Shown here: positions 25,931 to 34,301 of the stretch, piece after piece
How positions within the stretch are numbered: position 1 is the first letter of the stretch
Layout: every line of letters begins with the position of its first letter
Assembly (NCBI RefSeq): GCF_019599185.1
Contig: NZ_JAIEUL010000014.1
Span: 55,509 to 119,508 of the forward strand
Source of the DNA: Cryobacterium inferilacus
Lineage (GTDB): Bacteria > Actinomycetota > Actinomycetes > Actinomycetales > Microbacteriaceae
DNA length: 64,000 nt
Reading direction: 5' to 3'
Program-made: the position numbers and the translations under genes
The notes under the pieces: generated by a model
Databases searched by the model: none
What the model was told of the DNA's origin: nothing
What the model saw: only the letters and a program-made list of their open reading frames with translations

Positions 25931-27001
25931 TTAGCCGGGCGGGGGCGCGGTGCTTGCCCGCACCACGAGGTGCGTGGGCACGATGGTGGTGCCGGGGCCC
26001 ACGGCCGCGGGGGAGTCGATCTGGCGCAGCAGCTTCTCGATACAGAGCCGCCCCACCTGGCCGAAGTCCTGGTGCACGGTGGTCAGCGGTGGCCAGAAGG
26101 CATCCGCCTCACGCATGTCGTCGAAGCCGACGACACTGCAGGATGCCGGCACCGACCGGCCGGCCTCATGCATGGCCCGCATCACGCCGAGGGCCATCTG
26201 GTCGTTCGAGGCGAAGATCGCCGTGACCGTCGGGTCGGCAGCCAGCGTCACCCCGTGCCGGTAGCCGCTCTGTGCGCTCCAGTCGCCCTCCAACACGGGC
26301 GGCACCGGGGCGCCGGCCGCCTTGAGGGTGGCGCGCCAGGATGCCGTGCGCCGCCCGGCCGAGAACGACGACTCCGGACCGGCGATGTGCCAGACCGTTG
26401 TGTGCCCGAGGTCGAGCAGGTGCTGGGTGGCCAGCCGGGCTCCCTCGGTCTGGTCGGTGTCGACCACGGTGTACCGGGCGCCCGCGTCGGAGTCGACGAT
26501 CACGACGGGTAACCCGGTCGGCACGGTCACGTCGATCCGGTCCAGGATGTGCGCTTCCATGATGATCACGATGCCGTCGACGGCCTGCTCGGCGAGCCGG
26601 TTCACGGCCCCGGCCACGGCGCCCTGGGTGGGCAGTGCCACCGGCAGCAGGGTGATGGAGTAGCCGGCCTCGGCGGCGGCGGTGGCCACGGCGTCGAGGG
26701 TGCGCATGTTGCCGAAGCTCGACAGCCCGAACATGATCACGCCGATGGTGCGAAACCGGCCGGACTTGAGCGCCCGCGCGGCACTGTTGGGCCGGTAGCC
26801 GATCTCATCCATCGCCGAGAGCACCCGGTCGCGGGTGTCGGCGTCCACGTTGCTACGGGCGTTCACCACCCGGGAGACCGTCTGCGAGGAGACCCCGGCC
26901 AGCGCCGCGACATCCGCCATCGACGGCTGCCTTCCGGCGCGCACCGGGGGACTGGTGCGCGCGCCGGCTGTCGCGCCGTTGGTGGGGCTGATCGTTGCCA
27001 C
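25931..27001 (-). CDS. LacI family transcriptional repressor (arabinogalactan locus)
   Basis: The 356-aa regulator has a 27-residue N-terminal extension, then the helix-turn-helix SMADVAALAGVSSQTVSRVVN (about 27-47) with the hinge helix NSAARALKSGRFRTIGV (about 72-88), and a periplasmic-binding-protein-like sensor domain to residue 345 (VDSDAGARYTVVDTDQTEGA, VVGFDDMREADAFWPPLTTV). It is divergent from the ABC/glycosidase operon, and two identical 16-bp palindromes lie in the gap. It probably represses that operon until an arabinose- or galactose-containing sugar binds. GTG at 27001 gives the longest reasonable start; the ATG at residue 28 is an alternative. Confidence 0.92.
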   Translation of the reverse strand: MATISPTNGATAGARTSPPVRAGRQPSMADVAALAGVSSQTVSRVVNARSNVDADTRDRVLSAMDEIGYRPNSAARALKSGRFRTIGVIMFGLSSFGNMRTLDAVATAAAEAGYSITLLPVALPTQGAVAGAVNRLAEQAVDGIVIIMEAHILDRIDVTVPTGLPVVIVDSDAGARYTVVDTDQTEGARLATQHLLDLGHTTVWHIAGPESSFSAGRRTASWRATLKAAGAPVPPVLEGDWSAQSGYRHGVTLAADPTVTAIFASNDQMALGVMRAMHEAGRSVPASCSVVGFDDMREADAFWPPLTTVHQDFGQVGRLCIEKLLRQIDSPAAVGPGTTIVPTHLVVRASTAPPPG

Positions 27002-27026
27002 GTGCGCTCCCGGCTCTCAGAAAAAT

Positions 27027-27056
27027 TTCAATATGTTTACGTAAACATGCTAGCGT
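27027..27056 (+). promoter_or_regulatory. Possible promoter of the arabinogalactan operon
   Basis: TTCAAT (27027-27032), 18 nt, TAGCGT (27051-27056). The first operator fills the spacer. Hexamers are weak, so this is a tentative placement. Confidence 0.3.
27033..27048. promoter_or_regulatory. LacI-family operator 1
   Basis: ATGTTTACGTAAACAT is a perfect 16-bp palindrome with the central CG step usual for LacI-family operators. An identical copy lies 36 bp downstream (centre to centre). It is in the 136-nt gap between the divergent repressor and permease genes. Confidence 0.82.
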
Positions 27057-27068
27057 GCTCAACACGGA

Positions 27069-27084
27069 ATGTTTACGTAAACAT
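27069..27084. promoter_or_regulatory. LacI-family operator 2
   Basis: Second perfect copy of ATGTTTACGTAAACAT, placed at or just after the expected transcription start and 54 nt before the permease start codon. Two sites 36 bp apart (about 3.4 helical turns) could be bound together by a repressor tetramer or two dimers. Confidence 0.82.
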
Positions 27085-27137
27085 GGCGTTCCGGTTCCAC
27101 CCTCCGTCGCACCACCCCCGAGCCAGAGAAAACAGGC

Positions 27138-28082
27138 ATGACGACGCTGTCAACACTCCCCCCTAGTGGCCAGGCCCCCAGTACCCAGGCGCTGCAGAAG
27201 CCCCGCAAACCGCGCGTGCAGAAACGCGACTGGACCGGTTGGAAGTTCATCGGCCCGTTCATGATCGTGTTCGCCCTCGTGCTCATCGCCCCGGTGCTGT
27301 ACTCGATCTACCTCAGCTTCTTCAAGGACCAGCTCGTCGGCGGCAACTCCTTCGTGGGCTTCGAGAACTACGGCCAGGCGCTCACCGATCCCAAGTTCTG
27401 GGAGTCGATGGGCCGGGTCACCCTGTTCTTCGTGGTGCAGGTGCCGATCATGCTCGGCATCGCCCTCTTCGCCGCCCTCGCCATCGACAGCGCCCGCCTG
27501 CACCTGTCCAGCTTCTTCCGCATCGCGATCTTCCTGCCGTACGCGGTTCCCGCCGTGGTCGCCACGCTCATGTGGGGCTTCATGTACGGCACCAAGTTCG
27601 GCCTGGTCGGCAACCTCAACGACTTCTTCGACCTCGCCATCCCCAACCCGCTGGGCAACACCTGGGTGCTCGCCGCGATCGGCAACATCGTCACCTGGGA
27701 ATTCATCGGCTACAACATGATCCTGTTCTACGCCGCCCTCCGGGTGATCCCCACCGACCTCTACGAGGCCGCGTCGCTCGACGGCGCCAACGCGTTCCGC
27801 ATCATCCGCAGCATCAAGCTGCCGACCCTGCGGCCCGCGATCGTGATCGGCGGCATCTTCAGCGTGATCGGCAGCTTCCAACTGTTCAACGAGCCGAGCA
27901 TCCTGCAGTCGCTGGCGCCCAACACCATCTCCACCTATTTCTCGCCGAATATGTACGCCTACAACCTGTCGTTCTCGGGCCAGCAGTACAACTATTCGGC
28001 CACCATCGCGATCATCGTCGGCCTCATCACCGCCGTCATCGCCTACATCGTGCAGAACTCCGGATCAAGGAAGGAGGTCTGA
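27138..28082 (+). CDS. Sugar ABC transporter permease (MalF type)
   Basis: The 314-aa protein has six membrane segments after a 35-residue basic N-terminus: FIGPFMIVFALVLIAPVLYSIY (about 37-58), VTLFFVVQVPIMLGIALFA, FFRIAIFLPYAVPAVVATLMWGFMYG, and so on. The EAA loop that contacts the ATPase reads YEAASLDGANAFRIIRSIKLPTL (about 210-232). It is first in the operon behind the two LacI operators. The second permease follows after 1 nt. No ATPase gene is in the window; such CUT1 importers commonly share one MsiK-type ATPase encoded elsewhere. Confidence 0.93.
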   Translation: MTTLSTLPPSGQAPSTQALQKPRKPRVQKRDWTGWKFIGPFMIVFALVLIAPVLYSIYLSFFKDQLVGGNSFVGFENYGQALTDPKFWESMGRVTLFFVVQVPIMLGIALFAALAIDSARLHLSSFFRIAIFLPYAVPAVVATLMWGFMYGTKFGLVGNLNDFFDLAIPNPLGNTWVLAAIGNIVTWEFIGYNMILFYAALRVIPTDLYEAASLDGANAFRIIRSIKLPTLRPAIVIGGIFSVIGSFQLFNEPSILQSLAPNTISTYFSPNMYAYNLSFSGQQYNYSATIAIIVGLITAVIAYIVQNSGSRKEV

Positions 28083-28083
28083 G

Positions 28084-29040
28084 ATGTCGACTCTTAACCA
28101 GGCCACAGCGCTGTCCACCACGGATGCCGCGGCCGGCCCCAAGAAAGGCTCGCGGGCCCCCCGCTACACCAAGACGGCCAAGCAGACCCAGGCGCTGCAC
28201 ACCAAGAAGTCCATCATCCTCACCATCGTCATGGGCGCCCTGCTGATCTACAGCCTGCTGCCCCTGTTCTGGCTGTTCGTGAACTCCACCAAGACCCAGG
28301 CCGAGCTGCTCAACTCGTTCGGCCTCTGGTTCAGCGGTGACTTCGCCCTCTGGGACAACATCATCGCCACGCTCACCTACAACGACGGCGTCTTCGTGCG
28401 CTGGTTCGGCAACACGGTGCTCTACGTCGTCGTCGGCGCCGGCGGCGCCACGTTCCTGGCAGCCCTCGGCGGTTACGGCCTGGCCAAGTTCAACTTCCCC
28501 GGCAAGAAGGCCGTCTTCGCCGTCGTGCTCGGCGCCGTCGCCATCCCCGGCACGGCCCTGGCGGTGCCGACCTTCCTGATGTTCAGCCAGATGGGCCTCA
28601 CCAACACCCCGTGGGCGGTCATCCTGCCCTCGCTGATCAGCCCGTTCGGCCTGTACCTGATCTGGACCTACGCCATGGACGCGGTGCCCACCGAGGTGCT
28701 CGAGGCCGCGCGAATGGATGGTTCGGGCGAGTTCCGCACCTTCTTCACGATTTCGCTGAAGCTCCTGGCCCCCGGCCTCGTCACGGTGCTCTTGTTCACC
28801 CTCGTGGCCACTTGGAACAACTACTTCCTGCCCCTGATCATGCTCAGCGAACCCACCTGGTACCCGCTGACCGTGGGCCTGAAGCAGTGGAACATGCAGG
28901 CCCAGACCGTGGGCGGCGACGTCATCTACAACCTCGTCATCACCGGGTCGCTGCTCACGATCGTGCCGATCGTCGTGGCGTTCCTGTTCCTGCAGCGCTA
29001 CTGGCAGTCCGGCCTCGCCGCCGGCTCCGTCAAGGCGTAG
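28084..29040 (+). CDS. Sugar ABC transporter permease (MalG type)
   Basis: The 318-aa partner permease starts 1 nt after the first one, with AAGGAGGT 8 nt ahead. After about 45 soluble residues come six membrane segments and the EAA loop LEAARMDGSGEFRTFFTISLKLL (about 207-229). The C-terminus LQRYWQSGLAAGSVKA matches the carbohydrate permease family (CUT1). With the upstream protein it forms the membrane channel for the sugar bound by the downstream lipoprotein. Confidence 0.93.
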   Translation: MSTLNQATALSTTDAAAGPKKGSRAPRYTKTAKQTQALHTKKSIILTIVMGALLIYSLLPLFWLFVNSTKTQAELLNSFGLWFSGDFALWDNIIATLTYNDGVFVRWFGNTVLYVVVGAGGATFLAALGGYGLAKFNFPGKKAVFAVVLGAVAIPGTALAVPTFLMFSQMGLTNTPWAVILPSLISPFGLYLIWTYAMDAVPTEVLEAARMDGSGEFRTFFTISLKLLAPGLVTVLLFTLVATWNNYFLPLIMLSEPTWYPLTVGLKQWNMQAQTVGGDVIYNLVITGSLLTIVPIVVAFLFLQRYWQSGLAAGSVKA

Positions 29041-29141
29041 CCCCCCAAACCGATCCATCCAGTCTTACCCGCACCGAAACCCGCACCATCCGTCATCCGC
29101 AGCACCGAACATCCGTTTACAAGGAAGTGAAAGGCATCCCC

Positions 29142-30494
29142 ATGAAAGCACCCCACAGCAACACCCGGCTCCGCCGCACCGCCCTCGCCGTCGCCACCGG
29201 ACTCGCCCTGAGCGTCTCCCTCGCCGCCTGCGCCTCCACCGGCGGAGGCGGAGCCGAGACCGGCACCGCCGACGACATCGAGGCCGCACTGCAGGAAGAG
29301 ACCACCCTCACCGTCTGGGCCTGGGCCCCGGCCGTGGAAGACATCGCCACCGCGTTCGAGAAGAAGTACCCCAACGTCACGGTCGACGTGGTCAACGCCG
29401 GCACCGGCAACGACCAGTACATCAAGCTGCAGAACGCGATCAAGGCCGGCTCCGGCGCCCCCGACGTGGCCCAGATCGAGTACTACGCGCTGCCGCAGTT
29501 CGCCCTCTCCGAGGCCCTCGTCGACCTGAGCGACTTCGGCCTGGACTCCCTCGAAGACCAGTACACCGCCAGCACCTGGGGTTCGGTGAACCTCGACGGC
29601 GGCGTCTACGCCCTGCCGCAGGACTCCGGCCCCATGGCTATGTTCTACAACCAGGCCGTCTTCGACCAGTACGGCCTGACCGTGCCCACCACCTGGGACG
29701 AGTACATCGCCACCGCCGAGAAGCTGCACGCGGCCAACCCGAACGCCTACATCACCAACGACACCGGCGACGCGGGCTTCGCCACCAGCATGATCTGGCA
29801 GGCCGGCGGCCAACCGTTCACCACCACCGACTCCACCGACGTGGCGATCAACCTGCAGGACGAGGGCTCGAAGAAGTTCGCCGACACCTGGAACCAGCTG
29901 CTCGAGAAGGACCTCATCGCGCCGACCTCCAGCTGGAGCGACGAGTGGTACCGGGGCCTGGGCGACGGCACCATCGCCACGCTCAACATCGGCGCCTGGA
30001 TGCCCGGCAACCTGGAATCCGGCGTGCCGGAAGCCGCCGGAAACTGGCGGGTGGCCCCGCTGCCCGTCTACGAGGCCGGCGACACCGCCAGCGCCGAGAA
30101 CGGTGGCGGCGGCGACGCCGTGCTGGCCCAGAGCAAGAACAAGCTCGCCGCGGCCGGCTTCGTCGAGTTCATGAACTCCGGCGAAGGCACCCAGATCTCC
30201 ATCGACGCCGGCGGCTTCCCGTCCACCGTCGCCGACCTCGAGTCCGACGAGTTCCTCGGCTACGAGAGCGAGTACTTCGGCGGCCAGAAGATCAACGAGG
30301 TCCTGGTGCAGTCCGCCAACGACGTCGTCGAGGGCTGGAGCTACCTGCCGTTCCAGGTCTACTCGAACAGCATCTTCTCCGACACCGTCGGCCAGTCCTA
30401 CGCCGACAAGTCCGACCTCAACGCCGGCCTGACCGACTGGCAGAAGGCCATCGTCGCCTACGGCAACGAGCAGGGCTTCACGGTCACCGAGTAA
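29142..30494 (+). CDS. Sugar-binding lipoprotein of ABC transporter
   Basis: The 450-aa extracellular solute-binding protein (family 1) has a lipoprotein signal: basic N-terminus, hydrophobic stretch, and lipobox LAAC with Cys30. The mature part shows LTVWAWAPAVEDIATAFEKK (about 55) and the YYALPQFALSEALVDLSDFG region usual for CUT1 binding proteins. It is anchored outside the cell and delivers the sugar to the two permeases. AAGGAAGTGAAAGG precedes the ATG at 29142. A strong hairpin follows the gene, which may raise its transcript level over the downstream glycosidases. Confidence 0.93.
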   Translation: MKAPHSNTRLRRTALAVATGLALSVSLAACASTGGGGAETGTADDIEAALQEETTLTVWAWAPAVEDIATAFEKKYPNVTVDVVNAGTGNDQYIKLQNAIKAGSGAPDVAQIEYYALPQFALSEALVDLSDFGLDSLEDQYTASTWGSVNLDGGVYALPQDSGPMAMFYNQAVFDQYGLTVPTTWDEYIATAEKLHAANPNAYITNDTGDAGFATSMIWQAGGQPFTTTDSTDVAINLQDEGSKKFADTWNQLLEKDLIAPTSSWSDEWYRGLGDGTIATLNIGAWMPGNLESGVPEAAGNWRVAPLPVYEAGDTASAENGGGGDAVLAQSKNKLAAAGFVEFMNSGEGTQISIDAGGFPSTVADLESDEFLGYESEYFGGQKINEVLVQSANDVVEGWSYLPFQVYSNSIFSDTVGQSYADKSDLNAGLTDWQKAIVAYGNEQGFTVTE

Positions 30495-30500
30495 CACCGG

Positions 30501-30540
30501 GCGAAGGGTGGGTCAGTCCGCTGGACGGCCCACCCTTCGC
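30501..30540 (+). terminator. Strong stem-loop after binding-protein gene
   Basis: GCGAAGGGTGGG (30501-30512) pairs perfectly with CCCACCCTTCGC (30529-30540); the loop holds an inner GTCC/GGAC stem. It starts 6 nt after the stop and there is no T-run. It is more likely an mRNA-stabilising or attenuating element inside the operon than a full terminator. Confidence 0.6.
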
Positions 30541-30573
30541 GCACCATCAGCTTCCAACCAGAGGATCTTCTTC

Positions 30574-32112
30574 GTGTTCCACGCCCGGCTCAGCATCACC
30601 CGCGACGACATCGTTGCCCCCGTCTCACCCCGGCTGTTCGGCTCATTCGTCGAGCACATGGGCCGCGCGGTGTACACGGGCATCTACGAACCCGGGCACC
30701 CCACCGCCACCGCGGATGGCTTCCGCCAAGACGTGCTCGACCTCGTGCGTGAGCTGAACCCCAGCCTGATCCGCTACCCGGGCGGCAACTTCGTGTCGGG
30801 ATTCCGCTGGGAAGACAGCGTCGGCCCCGACCGCCCGGTGCGCCTGGACCTGGCCTGGCACTCCGTGGAGACCAACGAGGTGGGCCTGCACGAATTCGCC
30901 GACTGGGCCGAGAAGGCCGGCGTCGAGATCATGCAGGCCGTGAACCTCGGCACCCGGGGCATCGCCGACGCCGCGGCCCTGCTCGAATACGCCAACCACC
31001 CGGCCGGCACTGCGCTCAGCGACCAGCGCCGCGCCAACGGCCGCACCGAACCGTTCGACATCCGGGTCTGGTGCCTGGGCAACGAGATGGACGGCCCCTG
31101 GCAGATCGGCCACAAGACCGCCGAGGAATACGGCCGGCTCGCCGCCGAAACCGCCCGGGTGATGAAGTGGGTCGACCCCACCGTCGAGCTCGTCGTCGCC
31201 GGCAGCTCCAACGCCGAGATGCCCACCTTCGGCAGCTGGGAACGCACCGTGCTCGAACACGCCGCGGAGCTCGTCGACCACATCTCCCTGCACGCCTACT
31301 ACGAGGAAAAACCCGGCGACCTGGACAGCTTCCTCGCCTCCGGCGTGGGCCTTGACCGCTTCATCGGCGACGTCGCCCAGATCATCGACGAGGTCACCGT
31401 GGCGCAGGGCCTCGACAAAACAATCGGCATCAGCGTCGACGAGTGGAACGTCTGGGACCAGACCCGGTTCAACGAGGTCGACAAGGAACCCCTGTTCACC
31501 GGCGACTGGAACACCCACCCGCGCCTGATCGAAGACGAATACAACGTCAGCGACGCCGTCGTCGTCGGCTCCCTGCTGATCACCCTGTTGCGCAACAGCG
31601 ACCGGGTCAGCATGGCCAACCTCGCCCAGCTCGTGAACGTCATCGCGCCGATCCGCTCCGAGCCGGGCGGCCCGGCTTGGCGCCAGACCACCTTCTTCCC
31701 CTTCGCCCGCACCGCAACCGCCGCCCGCGGCGACGTGCTGGCCGCCACCATCCACTCCGACACCTACGACACCAGGGCGCACGGCACCGTCGACCTCGTG
31801 GATGCCGCGGTGACCGCTACCGACGAGGAGATCGTCTTGTTCCTCGTCAACCGGTCCAGCACCGACCCGCTCACCCTCGAGGTCGACCTGGCTGGCGCCC
31901 CCGCCGGTGCGGTGCTCTCGGCAGAGAGCCTGTTCGCGCCGGAGGGCGGTGACCGCTTCGCCAGCAATACCGTCGATGAGCCCGACCGGGTGCGCCCGGT
32001 GCCGCTGACGGAGGTGACGCTGGCCGCGGATGGCACCGCCGCCACGGTCGTGCTGCCCGCCTTGTCCTGGTCGATCGTGCGCCTCTCCGCTCGGGTCGCA
32101 GCATGCCGGTGA
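30574..32112 (+). CDS. Alpha-L-arabinofuranosidase (GH51)
   Basis: The 512-aa enzyme removes alpha-L-arabinofuranosyl side groups from arabinans, arabinoxylan or arabinogalactan fragments. GH51 landmarks: LFGSFVEHMGRAVYTGIYEP (about 18-37), RYPGGNFVSGFRWEDSVGP (about 65-83), acid/base Glu171 in CLGNEMDGPWQ and nucleophile Glu290 in SVDEWNVW. There is no signal peptide, so it works in the cytoplasm on imported oligosaccharides. The GTG start at 30574 has AGAGGA 8-9 nt upstream. The next gene overlaps by 10 nt. Confidence 0.94.
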   Translation: MFHARLSITRDDIVAPVSPRLFGSFVEHMGRAVYTGIYEPGHPTATADGFRQDVLDLVRELNPSLIRYPGGNFVSGFRWEDSVGPDRPVRLDLAWHSVETNEVGLHEFADWAEKAGVEIMQAVNLGTRGIADAAALLEYANHPAGTALSDQRRANGRTEPFDIRVWCLGNEMDGPWQIGHKTAEEYGRLAAETARVMKWVDPTVELVVAGSSNAEMPTFGSWERTVLEHAAELVDHISLHAYYEEKPGDLDSFLASGVGLDRFIGDVAQIIDEVTVAQGLDKTIGISVDEWNVWDQTRFNEVDKEPLFTGDWNTHPRLIEDEYNVSDAVVVGSLLITLLRNSDRVSMANLAQLVNVIAPIRSEPGGPAWRQTTFFPFARTATAARGDVLAATIHSDTYDTRAHGTVDLVDAAVTATDEEIVLFLVNRSSTDPLTLEVDLAGAPAGAVLSAESLFAPEGGDRFASNTVDEPDRVRPVPLTEVTLAADGTAATVVLPALSWSIVRLSARVAACR

Positions 32113-34301
32113 CCGATCGTTGGTCGAGCTTGTCGAGACCTGGTGACCCTGCCTCGACAGCCGCACCGCACTGGGTGCGCTGGCCCGCCGCGCACACCCT
32201 CGCCGACGGCTCCGAGAGCCTGCCCGCCGACGCGGCCCGCATCGGCTACGGCGCCGACTACAACCCCGAGCAGTGGCCCGAAGAGGTCTGGGCCGACGAC
32301 ATGCGCCTGATGCGCGAGGCCGGCGTCAACATCGTCAGTCTCGGCATCTTCTCCTGGGCGCTGCTGCAGCCCACCCCCGACACCTGGGATTTCGGCTGGC
32401 TCGACCGCGCCATCGACCTGCTGCACGCCAACGGCATCGCCGTCGACCTCGCCACCGCCACCGCCAGCCCGCCGCCGTGGCTCACCGAACTGCACCCGGA
32501 GGTGCTGCCGGTCACCCGTACCGGCGAGACCATCTGGCCCGGCGGCCGCCAGCAGTGGCGCCCCACCTCACCGGTGTTCCGCCGTTACGCCCTCGCCCTG
32601 GTCGAGCAGATGGCCGAGCGTTACGCCGACCACCCGGCCCTGTCGATGTGGCACATCAGCAACGAGCTCGGCTGCCACAACGTCTACGACTTCTCCGATG
32701 ACGCGGCGAGCGCCTTCCGCACCTGGCTCGAGGCCCGCTACGGGTCACTGGTCGAGCTCAACCGGGCCTGGGGCACCGCGTTCTGGTCGCAGAACTACTC
32801 CGCCTGGAGCCAGATCCTGCCGCCCCGACTCGCGGCGACGCATCCGAACCCCACCCAGCAGCTCGACTTCGCCCGGTTCTCGAGCGACGCCCTCAAGGAC
32901 TACCTGATCGACGAGCGCGAGATTCTGCGCCGGGTCACCCCGACGGTGCCGATCACCACCAACTTCATGGTGATGGGCGAGACCCGCGGCATGGACTACG
33001 CCGACTGGGCGGGCGAGATCGACCTGGTCTCCAATGACCACTACCTGCTCGTCGCCGACCCGCAGGCGTTCGAGGAGCTCTCCTTCTCGGCCAACCTCAC
33101 CGGCCAGATCGCCGGTCGGGCTCCGTGGTTCCTGATGGAGCATTCCACCAGCGCCGTCAACTGGCAGCCGGTGAACCAGGCCAAGAGCCCGGGGCAGCTG
33201 CGCCGCGACAGCCTCACCCACCTCGCCCACGGCGCCGACGCGATCTGCTTCTTCCAGTGGCGGGCGTCGCTGGCAGGCGCCGAGAAGTTCCACTCCGCGA
33301 TGCTGCCGCACGCGGGCCCCGACAGCACCGTGTTCCAGAGCGTCACCCGCTTCGGCGCCGAGCTGGCCGGTCTGGCCGAGGTCGCCGGCAGCCGCACGAA
33401 GCAGGCGCGCATCGGCATCCTCTTCGACTGGGATTCCTGGTGGGCCGCCGAGCTCGACTCGCACCCCACCGAACTGCTGCGCTACAAGACCGAGGCCATG
33501 GCCTGGTACACCGCCGCGCTGGCCAACGGGCTGCAGGCCGACATCGTGCCGGCCCGGTCGGTGCTCAGCGGCCCCGGCCTGGCCGGCTCTGCCCTCAATG
33601 GCTACGACGTGGTGATCGCGCCGATGCTCTACCTCGTGCCGATACCGCTGGCGGATGCCCTCGCCGACTACGCGCAGGGCGGCGGCCACCTGGTGGTCGG
33701 CGTGTTCTCCGGCATCGCCGACGCCGACGACCACATTCACCCCGGTGGCTACCCGGGCGCCTTCCGTGAGCTGCTCGGCATCCGGGCGCAGGAATTCGGC
33801 GGCCTGCTCGCCGGTCAGACCGTGGCGCTCACCGGTGAACTGCCGGCCGGCTCCACCGGCTCGCTGCTCACCCACGACGTCACCGTCGGCCCCGACGTCG
33901 AGGTGCTCGCCCGCTTCGCCGACGGCCCGTTTCCCGGCGTGCCAGCCATCACCACCCGCGAGCTGCCGGGCGGCGGCCGGGCCAGTTTTGTCGGCACGGT
34001 GCTCGACCGCGCCGCCCTCACCGCCTTCGTGGGTCGGATCAGTGCGGATGCCGGCCTCAGCTCGCCGCTGCCGGAGGACGTGCGCGGCTCCGTGCAGCTG
34101 GCAGTGCGGCAGAGCGACACCGAGGAGTACCTCTTCTACATCAACCACTCTGCGCGAGCGGTGACCGTGGCGCTGCGCCCGGCCGACGGCGCCCTCGCCT
34201 CGCTCGACCTCGGCGGCAGCACCCTCGCCGCCGACTCCCTCACTCTCCCCGCCACCGGCGTCGCCGTGCTGCGCCGCCCCCGAACCGAGGCCCGACCATG
34301 A
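32103..34301 (+). CDS. Beta-galactosidase (GH42)
   Basis: The 732-aa enzyme shows the GH42 N-terminus GYGADYNPEQWPEEVWADDM (from about residue 48), acid/base Glu188 in WHISNELGCHN and nucleophile Glu346 in WFLMEHSTSAVNWQP. A trimerisation-like middle domain and a C-terminal beta domain complete the family length. No signal peptide; it acts in the cytoplasm on galacto-oligosaccharides. The ATG at 32103 overlaps the GH51 gene, but the first 45 residues are unlike the family and include a copy of the dispersed DNA repeat (encoding WSSLSRPG). The true start could lie downstream. It overlaps the next gene by 4 nt. Confidence 0.93.
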   Translation: MPVTDRWSSLSRPGDPASTAAPHWVRWPAAHTLADGSESLPADAARIGYGADYNPEQWPEEVWADDMRLMREAGVNIVSLGIFSWALLQPTPDTWDFGWLDRAIDLLHANGIAVDLATATASPPPWLTELHPEVLPVTRTGETIWPGGRQQWRPTSPVFRRYALALVEQMAERYADHPALSMWHISNELGCHNVYDFSDDAASAFRTWLEARYGSLVELNRAWGTAFWSQNYSAWSQILPPRLAATHPNPTQQLDFARFSSDALKDYLIDEREILRRVTPTVPITTNFMVMGETRGMDYADWAGEIDLVSNDHYLLVADPQAFEELSFSANLTGQIAGRAPWFLMEHSTSAVNWQPVNQAKSPGQLRRDSLTHLAHGADAICFFQWRASLAGAEKFHSAMLPHAGPDSTVFQSVTRFGAELAGLAEVAGSRTKQARIGILFDWDSWWAAELDSHPTELLRYKTEAMAWYTAALANGLQADIVPARSVLSGPGLAGSALNGYDVVIAPMLYLVPIPLADALADYAQGGGHLVVGVFSGIADADDHIHPGGYPGAFRELLGIRAQEFGGLLAGQTVALTGELPAGSTGSLLTHDVTVGPDVEVLARFADGPFPGVPAITTRELPGGGRASFVGTVLDRAALTAFVGRISADAGLSSPLPEDVRGSVQLAVRQSDTEEYLFYINHSARAVTVALRPADGALASLDLGGSTLAADSLTLPATGVAVLRRPRTEARP
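32121..32140. repeat. Dispersed repeat copy inside the start of the GH42 gene
   Basis: TGGTCGAGCTTGTCGAGACC occurs here exactly as at 14258 and 25730, but within the open frame, where it codes for about residues 7-13. A part-inverse CCTGCCTCGACAG follows. Confidence 0.85.

Noticed and set aside
28998..30497. Minus-strand open frame of about 500 codons
   Set aside because: Lies opposite the sugar-binding lipoprotein, is Gly/Val/Asp/Glu low-complexity, and shows no motif.
32745..34148. Minus-strand open frame opposite the GH42 gene
   Set aside because: Shadow frame; the GH42 catalytic residues on the plus strand are unmistakable.
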